Assembly: GCF_900110125.1 (NCBI RefSeq)
Contig: NZ_FOCN01000021.1
Location: 1-54,476 of the forward strand
Origin: Cryobacterium luteum
GTDB taxonomy: Bacteria > Actinomycetota > Actinomycetes > Actinomycetales > Microbacteriaceae
Reading direction: 5' to 3'
DNA: 54,476 nucleotides
Made by a program: the position numbers and the translations under genes. Shown here one piece after another: positions 43,215 through 51,705 of this stretch. The notes under the pieces are model-generated. The model did not search any database, was not told the origin of the DNA, and worked only from the letters and a program-made list of their open reading frames with translations. Each line of letters starts with the position of its first letter. The stretch's first letter is position 1.

Positions 43215-44719
43215 TCAAGGTGTTCAAGCTGCCCGACCTCGGTGAGGGGCTCACCGAGAGCGAGATCGTGGCCTGGCTGGTGGCGCCCGGCGACGAGGTC
43301 ACCCTCAACCAACACATTGCCGACGTGGAAACGGCCAAGGCCGTCGTTGAACTGCCGAGCCCGTTCGCCGGAGTGGTGCGCGTGCTGCACCAGCCGGCCG
43401 GGGTGGTCGTGCACGTCGGCGACCCGATCGTCTCCTTCGATATCGGCGGCGAGCCTGACCCGTTATCGACAGCGGATGTTGCCGCGCCTGCCGCCGCCGC
43501 TACCGAGCAGCGCGAGGCGAATCTGGTCGGCTACGGCCCGGCTGTGGAACGCGGCGGTCATCCCCAGCGCCGAGCGCGTGCGGGCAGTGGCCCGGCGGCC
43601 GTGGCCGGCCGGCCGGCGTCCGATCAGGCTATTGGCGAGAAAGCTGCTCCCGCTGACCATGTACCATCCGCCGCACCGCCTGCAGCCGCGCTGGCCGCGG
43701 CAGACCGGGTGATGCCCGACGCGGCATCCGTCGATCAGCCCGCCGCTGCATCCACTGCGCTTGGTGTTGCATTAGTGGGGGAGCGCCCGCGCTCGACGCC
43801 GCCGGTGCGCGCCCTGGCCCGCGACCTCGGCATCGATCTCACCACGGTCACCGGAACCGGGCGCGACGGCCTGATTACCCGGGACGACGTACGCGCCCAC
43901 CTCACCCGTTCCGTGCCAGTGCCGGTGCCGGTGCCACAGACGATGCCGCAAGTCCCCTCGGGTGCGCTGCCCGGCTCCCCAGCCGGAATTCAGGCCGCAA
44001 CGCCGGCCGGAGCGTTCGAGCGCGAAACGCGCACGCCGATCAGGAGCCTGCGCAAACTCACCGCTGCGGCCATGGTGCACAGCGCCTTCACAGCGCCGCA
44101 CGTGACCGAGTTCCTCACCATCGACGTCACGCCCACCCTCGAACTGCTCGATTCCCTGCGCGCTGACGGCCGGTTTGCCGACGCCGGCATCGGCATCCTC
44201 GCGGTGGTGGCTAAAGCGCTCTGCCTCGCCGTCGGCCGCACCCCCGCGGTCAACGCCCGCTGGGATGAGCCGGCCGGCGAAATCGTGCAGTTTCATCACG
44301 TGAACCTCGGCATTGCAGCGGCCACCCCGCGCGGCCTGCTCGTGCCGAACATCGTCGACGCTGACCGCCTCGATCTGCGCGGTCTCGCCGCCGCGCTCGC
44401 CGCACTCACCACGGCTGCCAGGGCCGGAACGACCACCCCGGCGGCGCTGGCCGGCGGAACGATCACTATCACCAATATCGGCGTGTTCGGCATCGACGCC
44501 GGCACGCCCATCCTCAACCCGGGGGAGGCGGCGATCCTCGCGCTGGGCGCCATCCGCTCCCAGCCGTGGGAGTATCGCGGGCAGGTCGCGCTGCGCAAGG
44601 TGCTCACCCTCAGCCTGTCATTCGACCACCGTCTGGTCGACGGCGAGCAGGGTTCCCGCTTTCTCGCCGACATCGCCACCATCCTGGCCGACCCGGCCCG
44701 CGTGCTGACCCTGGTCTAA
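43211..44719 (+). CDS. bkdC: Dihydrolipoamide acyltransferase E2
   Basis: A 502-residue E2 core. The lipoyl domain (1-78) carries Lys43 in DVETAKAVVE. A long Ala/Pro/Arg linker (80-185) leads to the peripheral-subunit-binding domain (RSTPPVRALARDLGIDLTTVTGTGRDGLITRDDV, about 195-228 in parts). A second linker is followed by the acyltransferase domain with catalytic His473 and Asp477 in SFDHRLVDG. It takes the acyl group from E1 to CoA. The start ATGA overlaps the E1 beta stop. No E3 (lipoamide dehydrogenase) is encoded in the window. Confidence 0.92.
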   Translation: MIKVFKLPDLGEGLTESEIVAWLVAPGDEVTLNQHIADVETAKAVVELPSPFAGVVRVLHQPAGVVVHVGDPIVSFDIGGEPDPLSTADVAAPAAAATEQREANLVGYGPAVERGGHPQRRARAGSGPAAVAGRPASDQAIGEKAAPADHVPSAAPPAAALAAADRVMPDAASVDQPAAASTALGVALVGERPRSTPPVRALARDLGIDLTTVTGTGRDGLITRDDVRAHLTRSVPVPVPVPQTMPQVPSGALPGSPAGIQAATPAGAFERETRTPIRSLRKLTAAAMVHSAFTAPHVTEFLTIDVTPTLELLDSLRADGRFADAGIGILAVVAKALCLAVGRTPAVNARWDEPAGEIVQFHHVNLGIAAATPRGLLVPNIVDADRLDLRGLAAALAALTTAARAGTTTPAALAGGTITITNIGVFGIDAGTPILNPGEAAILALGAIRSQPWEYRGQVALRKVLTLSLSFDHRLVDGEQGSRFLADIATILADPARVLTLV

Positions 44720-44765
44720 CCTCGCCGGTGCCGTGACGGCAACCCCCACACAGCCTTCTCTGCCT

Positions 44766-44900
44766 CGGATCATGTCTTGGTGGCGTGTGCCTGGTGGCTA
44801 ATTCAGGAAATCCTCTCCGTGACAGGTGTCTTCGGGCTGTTTTCAGCTCTCCTCGCGGCGGTTTTCCTGAATCGGCCACGCAACGGGCCGGCAATTCTGC
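44766..44900. repeat. Tandem structured repeat, copy 1
   Basis: Core 44794-44879: arms GTGGCTAATTCAGGA and TCCTGAATCGGCCAC (two mismatches) enclose about 56 bp. Flanks on both sides also match copy 2 (CGGATC..GTC.TGGTG.CGTGTGC on the left, GCAAC.GG.CGGCAA on the right). Copies are spaced 161 bp start to start. Confidence 0.8.
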
Positions 44901-44926
44901 CGGTGACCTGACAGCAATTCAGGCCG

Positions 44927-45061
44927 CGGATCGCGTCCTGGTGACGTGTGCTTGGTGGCTAATTCAGGAGATCCTCTCCGAGACCGGTGTCTTTCGGGCT
45001 GTTTCGGCCCTCCTCTCGGCGGTTTTCCTGAATTAGCCACGCAACCGGTCGGCAACTCGTG
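44927..45061. repeat. Tandem structured repeat, copy 2
   Basis: Core 44955-45040: arms GTGGCTAATTCAGGA and TCCTGAATTAGCCAC are a perfect 15-bp inverted repeat. Inside are two smaller hairpins, AGAC-CGGT-GTCT (44981-44992) and GGGC-TGTTTCG-GCCC, so the unit can fold into a three-way-like structure. It could be a MITE-like element, a palindromic repeat family or a structured RNA. Confidence 0.8.
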
Positions 45062-45119
45062 GGAGTTATGCACGACGCGGGCGGTTGACCGGGGTACGAC
45101 GGCGGAGGACAGTGGAGGC

Positions 45120-45782
45120 ATGAACGCTCACGGTGCACTGCTCGCCCCCTTTTCGACGAAAAAACAGCTCGCGGGCACCGCTTTCGTGCACCTCGACGGA
45201 TGCCTGCACGCCACGTTTCGCACCACAGACTTCGCGTCAGCTCTCGAACTGGTCAACAGGGTCGGCGCGGTCGCCGAGGAGCTGAATCACCACCCCGACG
45301 TGCGCCTGGGCTACGGGACCGTGTCGCTCGTGCTCACCTCGCACGACGCCGGGGGAGTGACCCTTCGCGATCTCGAGCTCGCGGCCCGAGTGCAGCAGAT
45401 CGCCGACACCCTCGGCGCCACCGCGCGTTCCGCCCAGCCGGCTCGCTACGACATCGCGATCGACTGCACCGACGCGGATGCCGTGCGCCCGTTCTGGCGG
45501 GTCGGCCTCGGCTACATCGAGGTCGCCGGCGAGGATGGCATCGAATTGGTCGACCCGCGCGGACTGGCCCCGAAGGTGTGGTTTCAGCACATGGAGATCG
45601 CCCGCACCGCCCGCAACCGGATTCATCTCGATGTGTACGTGCCGAGCGACGATGCCGAAGACCGGGTCGCAGCCGTGCTCCTGTGCGGTGGTGTGTTGCT
45701 CACCGACGAGCACGCGCCCGACTGGTGGGTGCTCGCCGACGTTGAGGGCAACGAGCTCTGCGTCTGCACCGCCGCGTTCTGA
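45120..45782 (+). CDS. Pterin-4a-carbinolamine dehydratase / glyoxalase-like fusion
   Basis: A 220-residue two-domain protein. Residues 20-95 are the pterin-4a-carbinolamine dehydratase fold, with the signature EELNHHPDVRLGYGTVSLVLTSHDAGG (His-His-Pro and the His of TSHDAGG). Residues 105-220 are a glyoxalase/VOC-like domain (YDIAIDCTDADAVRPFW; VWFQHMEIARTARNRIHLDVYV; WWVLADVEGNELCVC). The fusion is known in actinobacteria, but its substrate is unknown; no aromatic amino-acid hydroxylase is near. ATG at 45120 with GGAGGA/GGAGGC upstream. A longer open frame starts in the repeat region and is rejected. Confidence 0.85.
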   Translation: MNAHGALLAPFSTKKQLAGTAFVHLDGCLHATFRTTDFASALELVNRVGAVAEELNHHPDVRLGYGTVSLVLTSHDAGGVTLRDLELAARVQQIADTLGATARSAQPARYDIAIDCTDADAVRPFWRVGLGYIEVAGEDGIELVDPRGLAPKVWFQHMEIARTARNRIHLDVYVPSDDAEDRVAAVLLCGGVLLTDEHAPDWWVLADVEGNELCVCTAAF

Positions 45783-45786
45783 GCCG

Positions 45787-46686
45787 TTAGAACGGGCGCA
45801 GCGTCGCCCGGGCTTCGGCCCGCACCGCTGCCGAGACGGCATCGAGCAGCGGCGAGGTGAGATTCCAGCGTTGCCAGAACAGCCCCACATCCACCGCCGA
45901 CTCGGGGGCGAGATCGATCAATCGCCCGTCGGCGATCTCGGCGGCGCATTGCTGTTCCGGCAGCATGCCCCAGCCGAAGCCCAGCAAGATGGCCCGCACG
46001 AAGTCGTTCGACGTAGGAATGTAATGCACCGGCCCGCTGCTGCCCCTACCCATGCGTTCGCGCAGAAACGCCTCCTGCAGGTCATCATTGCGTTCAAAGG
46101 CCACGACTGGCGCGACGGTCAGGCCAGTCAGGCCGGCGCCCGCCGGCAGCCAGCGGGTGATGAACCCGGGCGTGGCGACCGCGTGATACCGCATCTGGCC
46201 GAGCGGCTCGGTGACGCAACCCTGCATGGCCTCGCGCGTGGACGTGACCGCGGCCATGACCGTTCCTGCACGCAACAGATTCGTTGTGTGTTCCTGGTCT
46301 TCCCGATGCAGGTCAAAGGCCACGCCGAGGCTCTCCCCGAGCCCGGCGAGGGCATCGAGAAACCAAGTGGCGAGGCTGTCCGCGTTCACGGCGAGAGACA
46401 CGAGGAATGCGTCTCCGTCGGAGCGACCCTGCTGCAACTCGCGCACGGTATCGGCTTCGAGCAGCTCCACCTGGCGCGCATACCGTAGCAGCACGTTGCC
46501 GGCGTCGGTGAGGCGCACCGGCGTCGTGCGTTGCACCAATACCCGCCCGCAGGTTTGTTCTATCGCTTTTACGCGCTGGGAAATCGCGGACGGCGTCACG
46601 TGCAGTCGGGCGGCGGCTGCGTCGAACGAGCCCTCGTTGACGAGCGCCAGCAGGGTGGCGAGCTGTTCGAGGGTGAATCGCTGCAT
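45787..46686 (-). CDS. lysG: LysR-family regulator LysG/ArgP
   Basis: A 299-residue LysR-type regulator of the ArgP/LysG branch. The helix-turn-helix is FTLEQLATLLALVNEGSFDAAAARLHVTPSAISQRVKAIEQ, followed by a linker helix and the effector domain (VVAFERNDDLQEAFL; FVRAILLGFGWGMLPEQQ). ATG at 46686. It is divergent from lysE with a 69-bp gap containing the T-rich/A-rich TTAAGAAACAATAG, where LysR proteins would bind. It should activate lysE when lysine or arginine accumulates, as in Corynebacterium glutamicum. Confidence 0.9.
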   Translation of the reverse strand: MQRFTLEQLATLLALVNEGSFDAAAARLHVTPSAISQRVKAIEQTCGRVLVQRTTPVRLTDAGNVLLRYARQVELLEADTVRELQQGRSDGDAFLVSLAVNADSLATWFLDALAGLGESLGVAFDLHREDQEHTTNLLRAGTVMAAVTSTREAMQGCVTEPLGQMRYHAVATPGFITRWLPAGAGLTGLTVAPVVAFERNDDLQEAFLRERMGRGSSGPVHYIPTSNDFVRAILLGFGWGMLPEQQCAAEIADGRLIDLAPESAVDVGLFWQRWNLTSPLLDAVSAAVRAEARATLRPF

Positions 46687-46742
46687 TAGGTCAGCTTATC
46701 CAACTTAAGAAACAATAGCTGTACTGAACAGGCTCGAGCACC

Positions 46743-46755
46743 TAGCGTTGCACGG
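46743..46755 (+). promoter_or_regulatory. Candidate leaderless promoter of lysE
   Basis: TAGCGT (46743-46748) is 7 nt upstream of the GTG at 46756, and no ribosome-binding site is visible. The LysG binding site is expected just upstream (46700-46730). Confidence 0.45.
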
Positions 46756-47379
46756 GTGACCTCCACTCTTCTGCCGGCCCTGCTGGGCCTCGCCACCGGC
46801 CTCTCCCTCATCATCGCGATCGGGTCGCAGAATGCGTTCGTGCTGCGCCTCGGCATCGAGGGGCGCAACCGGGTCATCGTGCCGGTGGTCGTGATCTGCG
46901 CCCTGTCGGACGCCGTGCTCATTCTGGCCGGAGTGCTCGGCCTCGGGGTGGTCGTGGCCGCTGTGCCGGTGGCGATCATCGTGATACGCGTTCTAGGCTC
47001 CGCCTTTCTGATCATCTACGGCCTCGTCGCGGCCCGCCGGGCACTTCGCCCCGGCGTGCTCGTCGTGTCGGGCGTCGGGGTCACGACCGGAATTCGGGTC
47101 GCCGTCGCGAGTGCGCTCGCCCTCACCTGGCTGAATCCGCACGTCTACCTGGACACCGTGTTGTTCCTCGGCGCTGTCGCCAACCAGCAGGGCGCGGTAG
47201 AACGCTGGTGGTGGGCAGGAGGCGCCATCGCGGCCAGCTTCGTCTGGTTCTGTGCGCTCGGCTTCGGTGCCCGACTGCTGCGCCCGATGTTCGCCAAGCC
47301 GGCAGCGTGGCGAGTGCTCGATGCGGTGATCGCCGTGGTGATGATCGCCCTCGGCGTGCGCCTGGCTCTCGGGTCCTAG
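46756..47379 (+). CDS. lysE: LysE/ArgO-type basic amino-acid exporter
   Basis: A 207-residue membrane protein with six hydrophobic segments. GLATGLSLIIAIGSQNAFVLRLGIEG at the N-terminus and LTWLNPHVYLDTVLFLGAVANQ in the second half are the two conserved LysE repeats (SQNAFVLRQG and LNPHVYLDT). It exports lysine and arginine. The start is GTG at 46756. It forms a divergent pair with lysG. Confidence 0.92.
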   Translation: MTSTLLPALLGLATGLSLIIAIGSQNAFVLRLGIEGRNRVIVPVVVICALSDAVLILAGVLGLGVVVAAVPVAIIVIRVLGSAFLIIYGLVAARRALRPGVLVVSGVGVTTGIRVAVASALALTWLNPHVYLDTVLFLGAVANQQGAVERWWWAGGAIAASFVWFCALGFGARLLRPMFAKPAAWRVLDAVIAVVMIALGVRLALGS

Positions 47380-47380
47380 G

Positions 47381-47983
47381 TCAGACCTGAACGGGCAGGC
47401 CGAGGGCGGCGAGGGCCATCTCCTCGAGCAGGGCCTGCACGGCCGGCTGAGCCGCGGCGCGCGCGCTGTGCGGGGTCGAATTCAGGAGCCCGAAGGTGGC
47501 GTGCGCTCGAATGCGCAGCTGTCCCTCGTCGATCGCGGGATGAATGCGCTGCAGGACCCCCACCCAGAGTTCCACGTATTCGCGCTGCAGTGCCCGAACC
47601 CGGTGTCGGTCCGGCTCTGCCAGGCTATCGAGATCGCGGTCCTGCACACGGATCACGTCGGGGTTCGCCAGGGCGAAGTTCACGTGAAAGCGCACGAGCC
47701 CCTGCACGGCGGCCACGGCATCCGTTGTCGCTGTGACGACCGACCGGCCCCCGATGATCAGATCCTCGCTCACGTCGATCAGCAGCGCGGCGAGCACGGC
47801 TGGCTTGCCGCTGAAATGGCGGTAGACCGCCGGTCCGCTCACCCCTACGGCCGCGCCGAGGTCCTCGATCGAGACACCGTTGAAGCCTGAGCGGGCAAAC
47901 AGGGTGGCCGCCGCCGTAAGCAGGGCGGTGCGACGGTCGGCCTTCGCCTGGCTGCGCGGAGTGGTTCTCAAGATACTGGACAT
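47381..47983 (-). CDS. TetR-family regulator of the leucine-degradation operon
   Basis: A 200-residue TetR repressor: RRTALLTAAATLFARSGFNGVSIEDLGAAVGVSGPAVYRHFSGKPAVLAALL is the DNA-binding domain (two parts, residues about 17-70), and the C-terminal helices are variable as usual. ATG at 47983 (MSSILRT); GTG 47995 is an alternative. It is divergent from the carboxyltransferase gene over 79 bp that includes a palindromic site. TetR regulators of acyl-CoA pathways sense acyl-CoA thioesters, so it probably represses the operon until a leucine-derived CoA ester accumulates. The stop is two bases from the lysE stop. Confidence 0.88.
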   Translation of the reverse strand: MSSILRTTPRSQAKADRRTALLTAAATLFARSGFNGVSIEDLGAAVGVSGPAVYRHFSGKPAVLAALLIDVSEDLIIGGRSVVTATTDAVAAVQGLVRFHVNFALANPDVIRVQDRDLDSLAEPDRHRVRALQREYVELWVGVLQRIHPAIDEGQLRIRAHATFGLLNSTPHSARAAAQPAVQALLEEMALAALGLPVQV

Positions 47984-47987
47984 TTGA

Positions 47988-48003
47988 GTTAACACTAGCT
48001 AAC
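47988..48003. promoter_or_regulatory. Candidate TetR operator
   Basis: GTTAACACTAGCTAAC is an imperfect palindrome with GTTA/TAAC arms and a CTAG centre, just upstream of the TetR start and in the promoter region facing the carboxyltransferase gene. A related GAGTTACC lies at 48012-48019. Position and symmetry fit a TetR dimer site. Confidence 0.5.
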
Positions 48004-48062
48004 CTAATTTGAGTTACCAATCATTAACTGTGATTGGCGCCAGTCAAAGGAGACAGTCGGCG

Positions 48063-49670
48063 ATGCACGCACTCAGCAGTGAGCTCGACCCGAATGCTCC
48101 CGTCTTTCGCGCCAATGACAGCGCGCAGCGCGCCCTCGTCGCCGATCTTCGCTCCCGCCTCGCCTCGGCGGCGCTCGGCGGCCCCGAGACCTCAAGGCAG
48201 CGGCACGTGGCCCGCGGAAAACTCCTGCCGCGGGACCGCGTCGACCGGCTGCTCGATGACGGCAGCCCTTTTCTCGAAATCGCGCCGCTCGCCGCCACGG
48301 GCCTGTACCACGATGACAGCCCCGGTGCGGGAATCATCGCCGGAATCGGTCTCGTGCACAATCGGCCCGTGCTCGTCATCTGCAATGACGCCACGGTCAA
48401 AGGCGGCACCTACTATCCGCTCACCGTCAAGAAGCATCTGCGCGCCCAGGAAATCGCCCTCGAGAACCGGCTGCCCTGCGTCTACCTGGTCGACTCCGGC
48501 GGTGCCTTCCTGCCCCGGCAAGACGAGGTCTTTCCCGACCGTGACCACTTCGGCCGCATCTTCTACAACCAGGCACGGATGTCCGCAGCCCGCATTCCGC
48601 AGCTCGCCGCCGTGCTTGGTTCCTGCACCGCCGGCGGCGCTTACGTTCCGGCGATGAGCGACGAGACCGTGATCGTGCGGGGCCAGGGCACGATCTTTCT
48701 CGGAGGGCCGCCGCTGGTGAAGGCCGCGATCGGGGAGATTGTCTCGGCCGAGGAGCTCGGCGGCGGCGAGCTGCACTCCCGCATCTCCGGTGTCACCGAC
48801 CACCTTGCCGAGAACGACGAACACGCCCTGCAGATTGTGCGCGACATCGTCGCGACCCTGCCCGCGCCCGGGCCGTCGGCCTGGCCGGTGCTGCCCGTGC
48901 GTGAACCGGCTGCGCCCATCGACGAGCTCTATGGCGCCGTGCCGGTCGACGTGCAGCAGCCCTACGATGTGCACGAGGTCATCGCCCGGCTCGTTGATGC
49001 GAGCGAATTCCACGAGTTCAAGCGGGAGTTCGGCGCCACCCTGGTCACCGGATTCGCCCACCTGCACGGCCATCCGGTGGGCATCGTCGCCAACAACGGC
49101 ATTCTGTTCTCCGAGTCGGCGCAGAAAGGCGCCCACTTCATTGAGCTGTGCGACCAGCGCGGCATCCCGTTGATCTTTCTGCAGAACATCTCGGGCTTCA
49201 TGGTCGGCAAGGATGCCGAGGCCGGCGGCATCGCCCGGCACGGCGCCAAAATGGTCACCGCCGTCGCCACCACCCGCGTTCCCAAACTCACCGTTGTCAT
49301 CGGCGGTTCATTCGGCGCCGGCAACTATTCCATGTGCGGCCGCGCCTACTCGCCGCGCTTCCTCTGGATGTGGCCGGGCAGCCGCATCTCGGTGATGGGC
49401 GGCCCGCAGGCATCAGCGGTGCTCGCGACCGTGAAACGCGAGCAGATCGAAGCGCGCGGTGACGAATGGTCGGCCGAGGCCGAAGCCGCGTTCAGGCAGC
49501 CGATCACCGACCAGTATGAGCAGCAGGGCAGCCCGTATTATTCCACCGCCCGGCTCTGGGACGATGGCGTCATCGATCCGGCCGATACCCGCACCGTGCT
49601 CGGCCTCGCCCTCGAGATTTGCGCCGCGGTGCCCCTGCCTGTCCCCGCCCTCGGCCTGTTTCGGATGTGA
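48063..49670 (+). CDS. accD1: Acyl-CoA carboxylase carboxyltransferase (methylcrotonyl-CoA carboxylase beta type)
   Basis: A 535-residue biotin-dependent carboxyltransferase. [31 protein letters not shown] is the N-terminal signature; [28 protein letters not shown] and [35 protein letters not shown] are typical of the MCC beta branch; [17 protein letters not shown] and [27 protein letters not shown] form the acyl-CoA and biotin sites. It transfers CO2 to 3-methylcrotonyl-CoA. The ATG at 48063 follows AAAGGAG. It is the first gene of an operon that matches M. tuberculosis accD1-accA1-fadE19-Rv2499c-Rv2498c. Confidence 0.92.
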   Translation: MHALSSELDPNAPVFRANDSAQRALVADLRSRLASAALGGPETSRQRHVARGKLLPRDRVDRLLDDGSPFLEIAPLAATGLYHDDSPGAGIIAGIGLVHNRPVLVICNDATVKGGTYYPLTVKKHLRAQEIALENRLPCVYLVDSGGAFLPRQDEVFPDRDHFGRIFYNQARMSAARIPQLAAVLGSCTAGGAYVPAMSDETVIVRGQGTIFLGGPPLVKAAIGEIVSAEELGGGELHSRISGVTDHLAENDEHALQIVRDIVATLPAPGPSAWPVLPVREPAAPIDELYGAVPVDVQQPYDVHEVIARLVDASEFHEFKREFGATLVTGFAHLHGHPVGIVANNGILFSESAQKGAHFIELCDQRGIPLIFLQNISGFMVGKDAEAGGIARHGAKMVTAVATTRVPKLTVVIGGSFGAGNYSMCGRAYSPRFLWMWPGSRISVMGGPQASAVLATVKREQIEARGDEWSAEAEAAFRQPITDQYEQQGSPYYSTARLWDDGVIDPADTRTVLGLALEICAAVPLPVPALGLFRM

Positions 49671-49674
49671 ACCG

Positions 49675-51705
49675 ATGACCACTCTCTTCGATATTGTGCT
49701 GGTCGCCAATCGCGGCGAGATCGCCTGCCGCATCCTGCGCACGCTGCGGGAGCGGGGCATCCGCTCCGTTGCGGTCTACAGCGACGCCGATCGCGGCGCC
49801 CGCCATGTTCAGCAAGCGGATGCCGCGGTGCGCATTGGACCCGCCGCCCCGGCCGAGAGCTACCTCAGCATCGACGCTATTCTGGCTGCTGCCGCGCAGA
49901 CCGGCGCCCAGGCCATTCACCCGGGCTACGGGTTCCTCAGCGAAAATCAGGCCTTCGCGCGGGCCTGCGCCGACGCCGGCATCGTCTTCATCGGACCGAG
50001 CGTTAACGCGCTGGCCGTGATGGGCGACAAGATCCGTTCCAAGAACCACGTCGCCGGCTTCGGAGTGCCGATCATCCCCGGAATCGCACGGCCGGGGCTC
50101 AGCGACGAGCAGCTCACCCTGGCCGCCGCCGAGGTGGGGTACCCGTTGCTGATCAAACCCTCCGCCGGCGGCGGCGGCAAAGGCATGGAGATCGTCGAGA
50201 GCGCCGACCAACTTGCCGACGCCCTGCGCACCGCCCGTCGGGTTGCCGCGAACGCGTTCGGCGACGACACCCTCTTTCTGGAACGGCTCGTCTCCGCCCC
50301 CCGGCACATCGAGGTTCAGGTGCTCGCCGACAACTACGGCGCCGTCATCCACCTCGGCGAACGTGAGTGCTCGCTGCAGCGACGCCACCAGAAAGTCATC
50401 GAGGAAGCACCGTCACCGCTGCTCGACGCGGCCACCAGGGCACGCATCGGCGAGGCCGCCTGCGCGGCCGCCCGCAGCGTCGACTATCGCGGGGCCGGTA
50501 CCGTCGAATTCCTGGTCGCCGCCGACGCTCCCGATGAGTTCTTTTTCATGGAGATGAACACCCGCCTGCAGGTCGAACACCCGGTCACCGAACTCGTCAC
50601 CGGCGTCGACCTCGTTGACTGGCAGCTGCGCATCGCCGCGGGGGAGCCGCTCGGGCTCGCCCAGAGCGATATATGCCTGAATGGGCATGCAATCGAGGCC
50701 CGCGTCTATGCGGAGAACCCCACCCGCGACTTTCTGCCGATGACCGGCACGGTGCTGACCCTCCGCGAGGCCGTCGGCGACGGAATTCGCGTCGACAGCG
50801 CCCTACTGCCCGGCCTGCAGATCGGTGGTGCCTACGACCCGATGCTCGCCAAGGTCGTGGCCTGGGGTCCCGACCGGGCCACCGCCATCGCCCGCCTCGA
50901 GCGTGCCCTCGCCGACACCCTCGTGCTCGGGGTGCAGACCAACCTGGAATATCTCCGGCTGCTGCTGCACGAACCGATGGTTCGCGCCGGTCAGCTCGAC
51001 ACCGGGCTGATCGAACGCACCCTGCCGCATCTCGCCTTTCGGCAAGCCGACGACCACGTTCTGGCGGCAGCGGCCCTGCTGCTGCACGCCGACGCGAACG
51101 AAGCGGCCAGCTCGAGCTGGCAGCGGCCGAGCGGCTGGCGTCTGGGTGAGCACCGCCCCGCTCGGTACGAGCTCAAAGTGGGCCGCGCGATGGTGAGCGT
51201 GGCCGTTCTCGGGGAGCCGGGTGCAGCATCCGTTCGGGTCGGCGACGCTGCGTTGGCCGTCGGCAGATTTGCGCCGATCGACGCCGGGCGTGTGCGCGTG
51301 GAGTTCGCGGGAGAAACTCGCGTCTACGACCTGGCCCGCACCACCGGCCGGCTCTACCTCGGTCACGATGGCGTCGCCTTCGACCTCGGGCTGCCGAGCC
51401 GCGCCGAACACCTGGCCGAGCAGCTCGCCGGGCGGGACCGGGTGGCCGGCGCCCTGCAGCCCGAGGTGCGCTCCCCGATGCCGGGCACCGTTGTCGCGGT
51501 GCCGGTCACGAGCGGAGATCGCGTGATCGCCGGGCAGACCCTCGCCACCATCGAGGCGATGAAGATGGAGCACAAACTCGTGGCGCCCCACGCGGGAACC
51601 GTCACGATCAGCGTCGCCCCCGGCGAGCTCGTGTGCCTCGACCAGATTGTCGCAACTGTCACCCCCGATGCCACAACCACCCCAGACCAGGGAGATCCAC
51701 AATGA
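49675..51705 (+). CDS. accA1: Biotin carboxylase / BCCP alpha subunit (methylcrotonyl-CoA carboxylase type)
   Basis: A 676-residue alpha subunit. The biotin carboxylase part has VLVANRGEIACRI (about residues 8-20), IHPGYGFLSEN, the ATP-grasp loop KPSAGGGGKGM, ERECSLQRRHQKVIEEAPSP and MNTRLQVEHPVTE. A BT-like linker follows, and the C-terminal biotinyl domain carries Lys630 in IEAMKMEH. It carboxylates its own biotin with ATP and bicarbonate. ATG at 49675, 4 nt after the stop of the carboxyltransferase. Its stop overlaps the next start as ATGA. Confidence 0.93.
   Translation: MTTLFDIVLVANRGEIACRILRTLRERGIRSVAVYSDADRGARHVQQADAAVRIGPAAPAESYLSIDAILAAAAQTGAQAIHPGYGFLSENQAFARACADAGIVFIGPSVNALAVMGDKIRSKNHVAGFGVPIIPGIARPGLSDEQLTLAAAEVGYPLLIKPSAGGGGKGMEIVESADQLADALRTARRVAANAFGDDTLFLERLVSAPRHIEVQVLADNYGAVIHLGERECSLQRRHQKVIEEAPSPLLDAATRARIGEAACAAARSVDYRGAGTVEFLVAADAPDEFFFMEMNTRLQVEHPVTELVTGVDLVDWQLRIAAGEPLGLAQSDICLNGHAIEARVYAENPTRDFLPMTGTVLTLREAVGDGIRVDSALLPGLQIGGAYDPMLAKVVAWGPDRATAIARLERALADTLVLGVQTNLEYLRLLLHEPMVRAGQLDTGLIERTLPHLAFRQADDHVLAAAALLLHADANEAASSSWQRPSGWRLGEHRPARYELKVGRAMVSVAVLGEPGAASVRVGDAALAVGRFAPIDAGRVRVEFAGETRVYDLARTTGRLYLGHDGVAFDLGLPSRAEHLAEQLAGRDRVAGALQPEVRSPMPGTVVAVPVTSGDRVIAGQTLATIEAMKMEHKLVAPHAGTVTISVAPGELVCLDQIVATVTPDATTTPDQGDPQ

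Larger units (their letters stand above)
44720..45119. other. 400-bp gene-free region holding two tandem structured repeats
   Basis: Between bkdC and the pterin dehydratase fusion. It begins with a small TGCCG-TGA-CGGCA hairpin (44729-44741) and then holds two repeat units described separately, plus a hairpin CCGGCA-ATTC-TGCCGG (44888-44903). Open frames here on either strand consist of the repeats and show no protein family. A TTGACC near 45085 may be part of the downstream gene's promoter. Confidence 0.6.

Noticed and set aside
44766..45061. A CRISPR array
   Set aside because: Only two units, a 161-bp period, inverted arms and similar intervening sequence; no short direct repeats with unique spacers and no cas genes.
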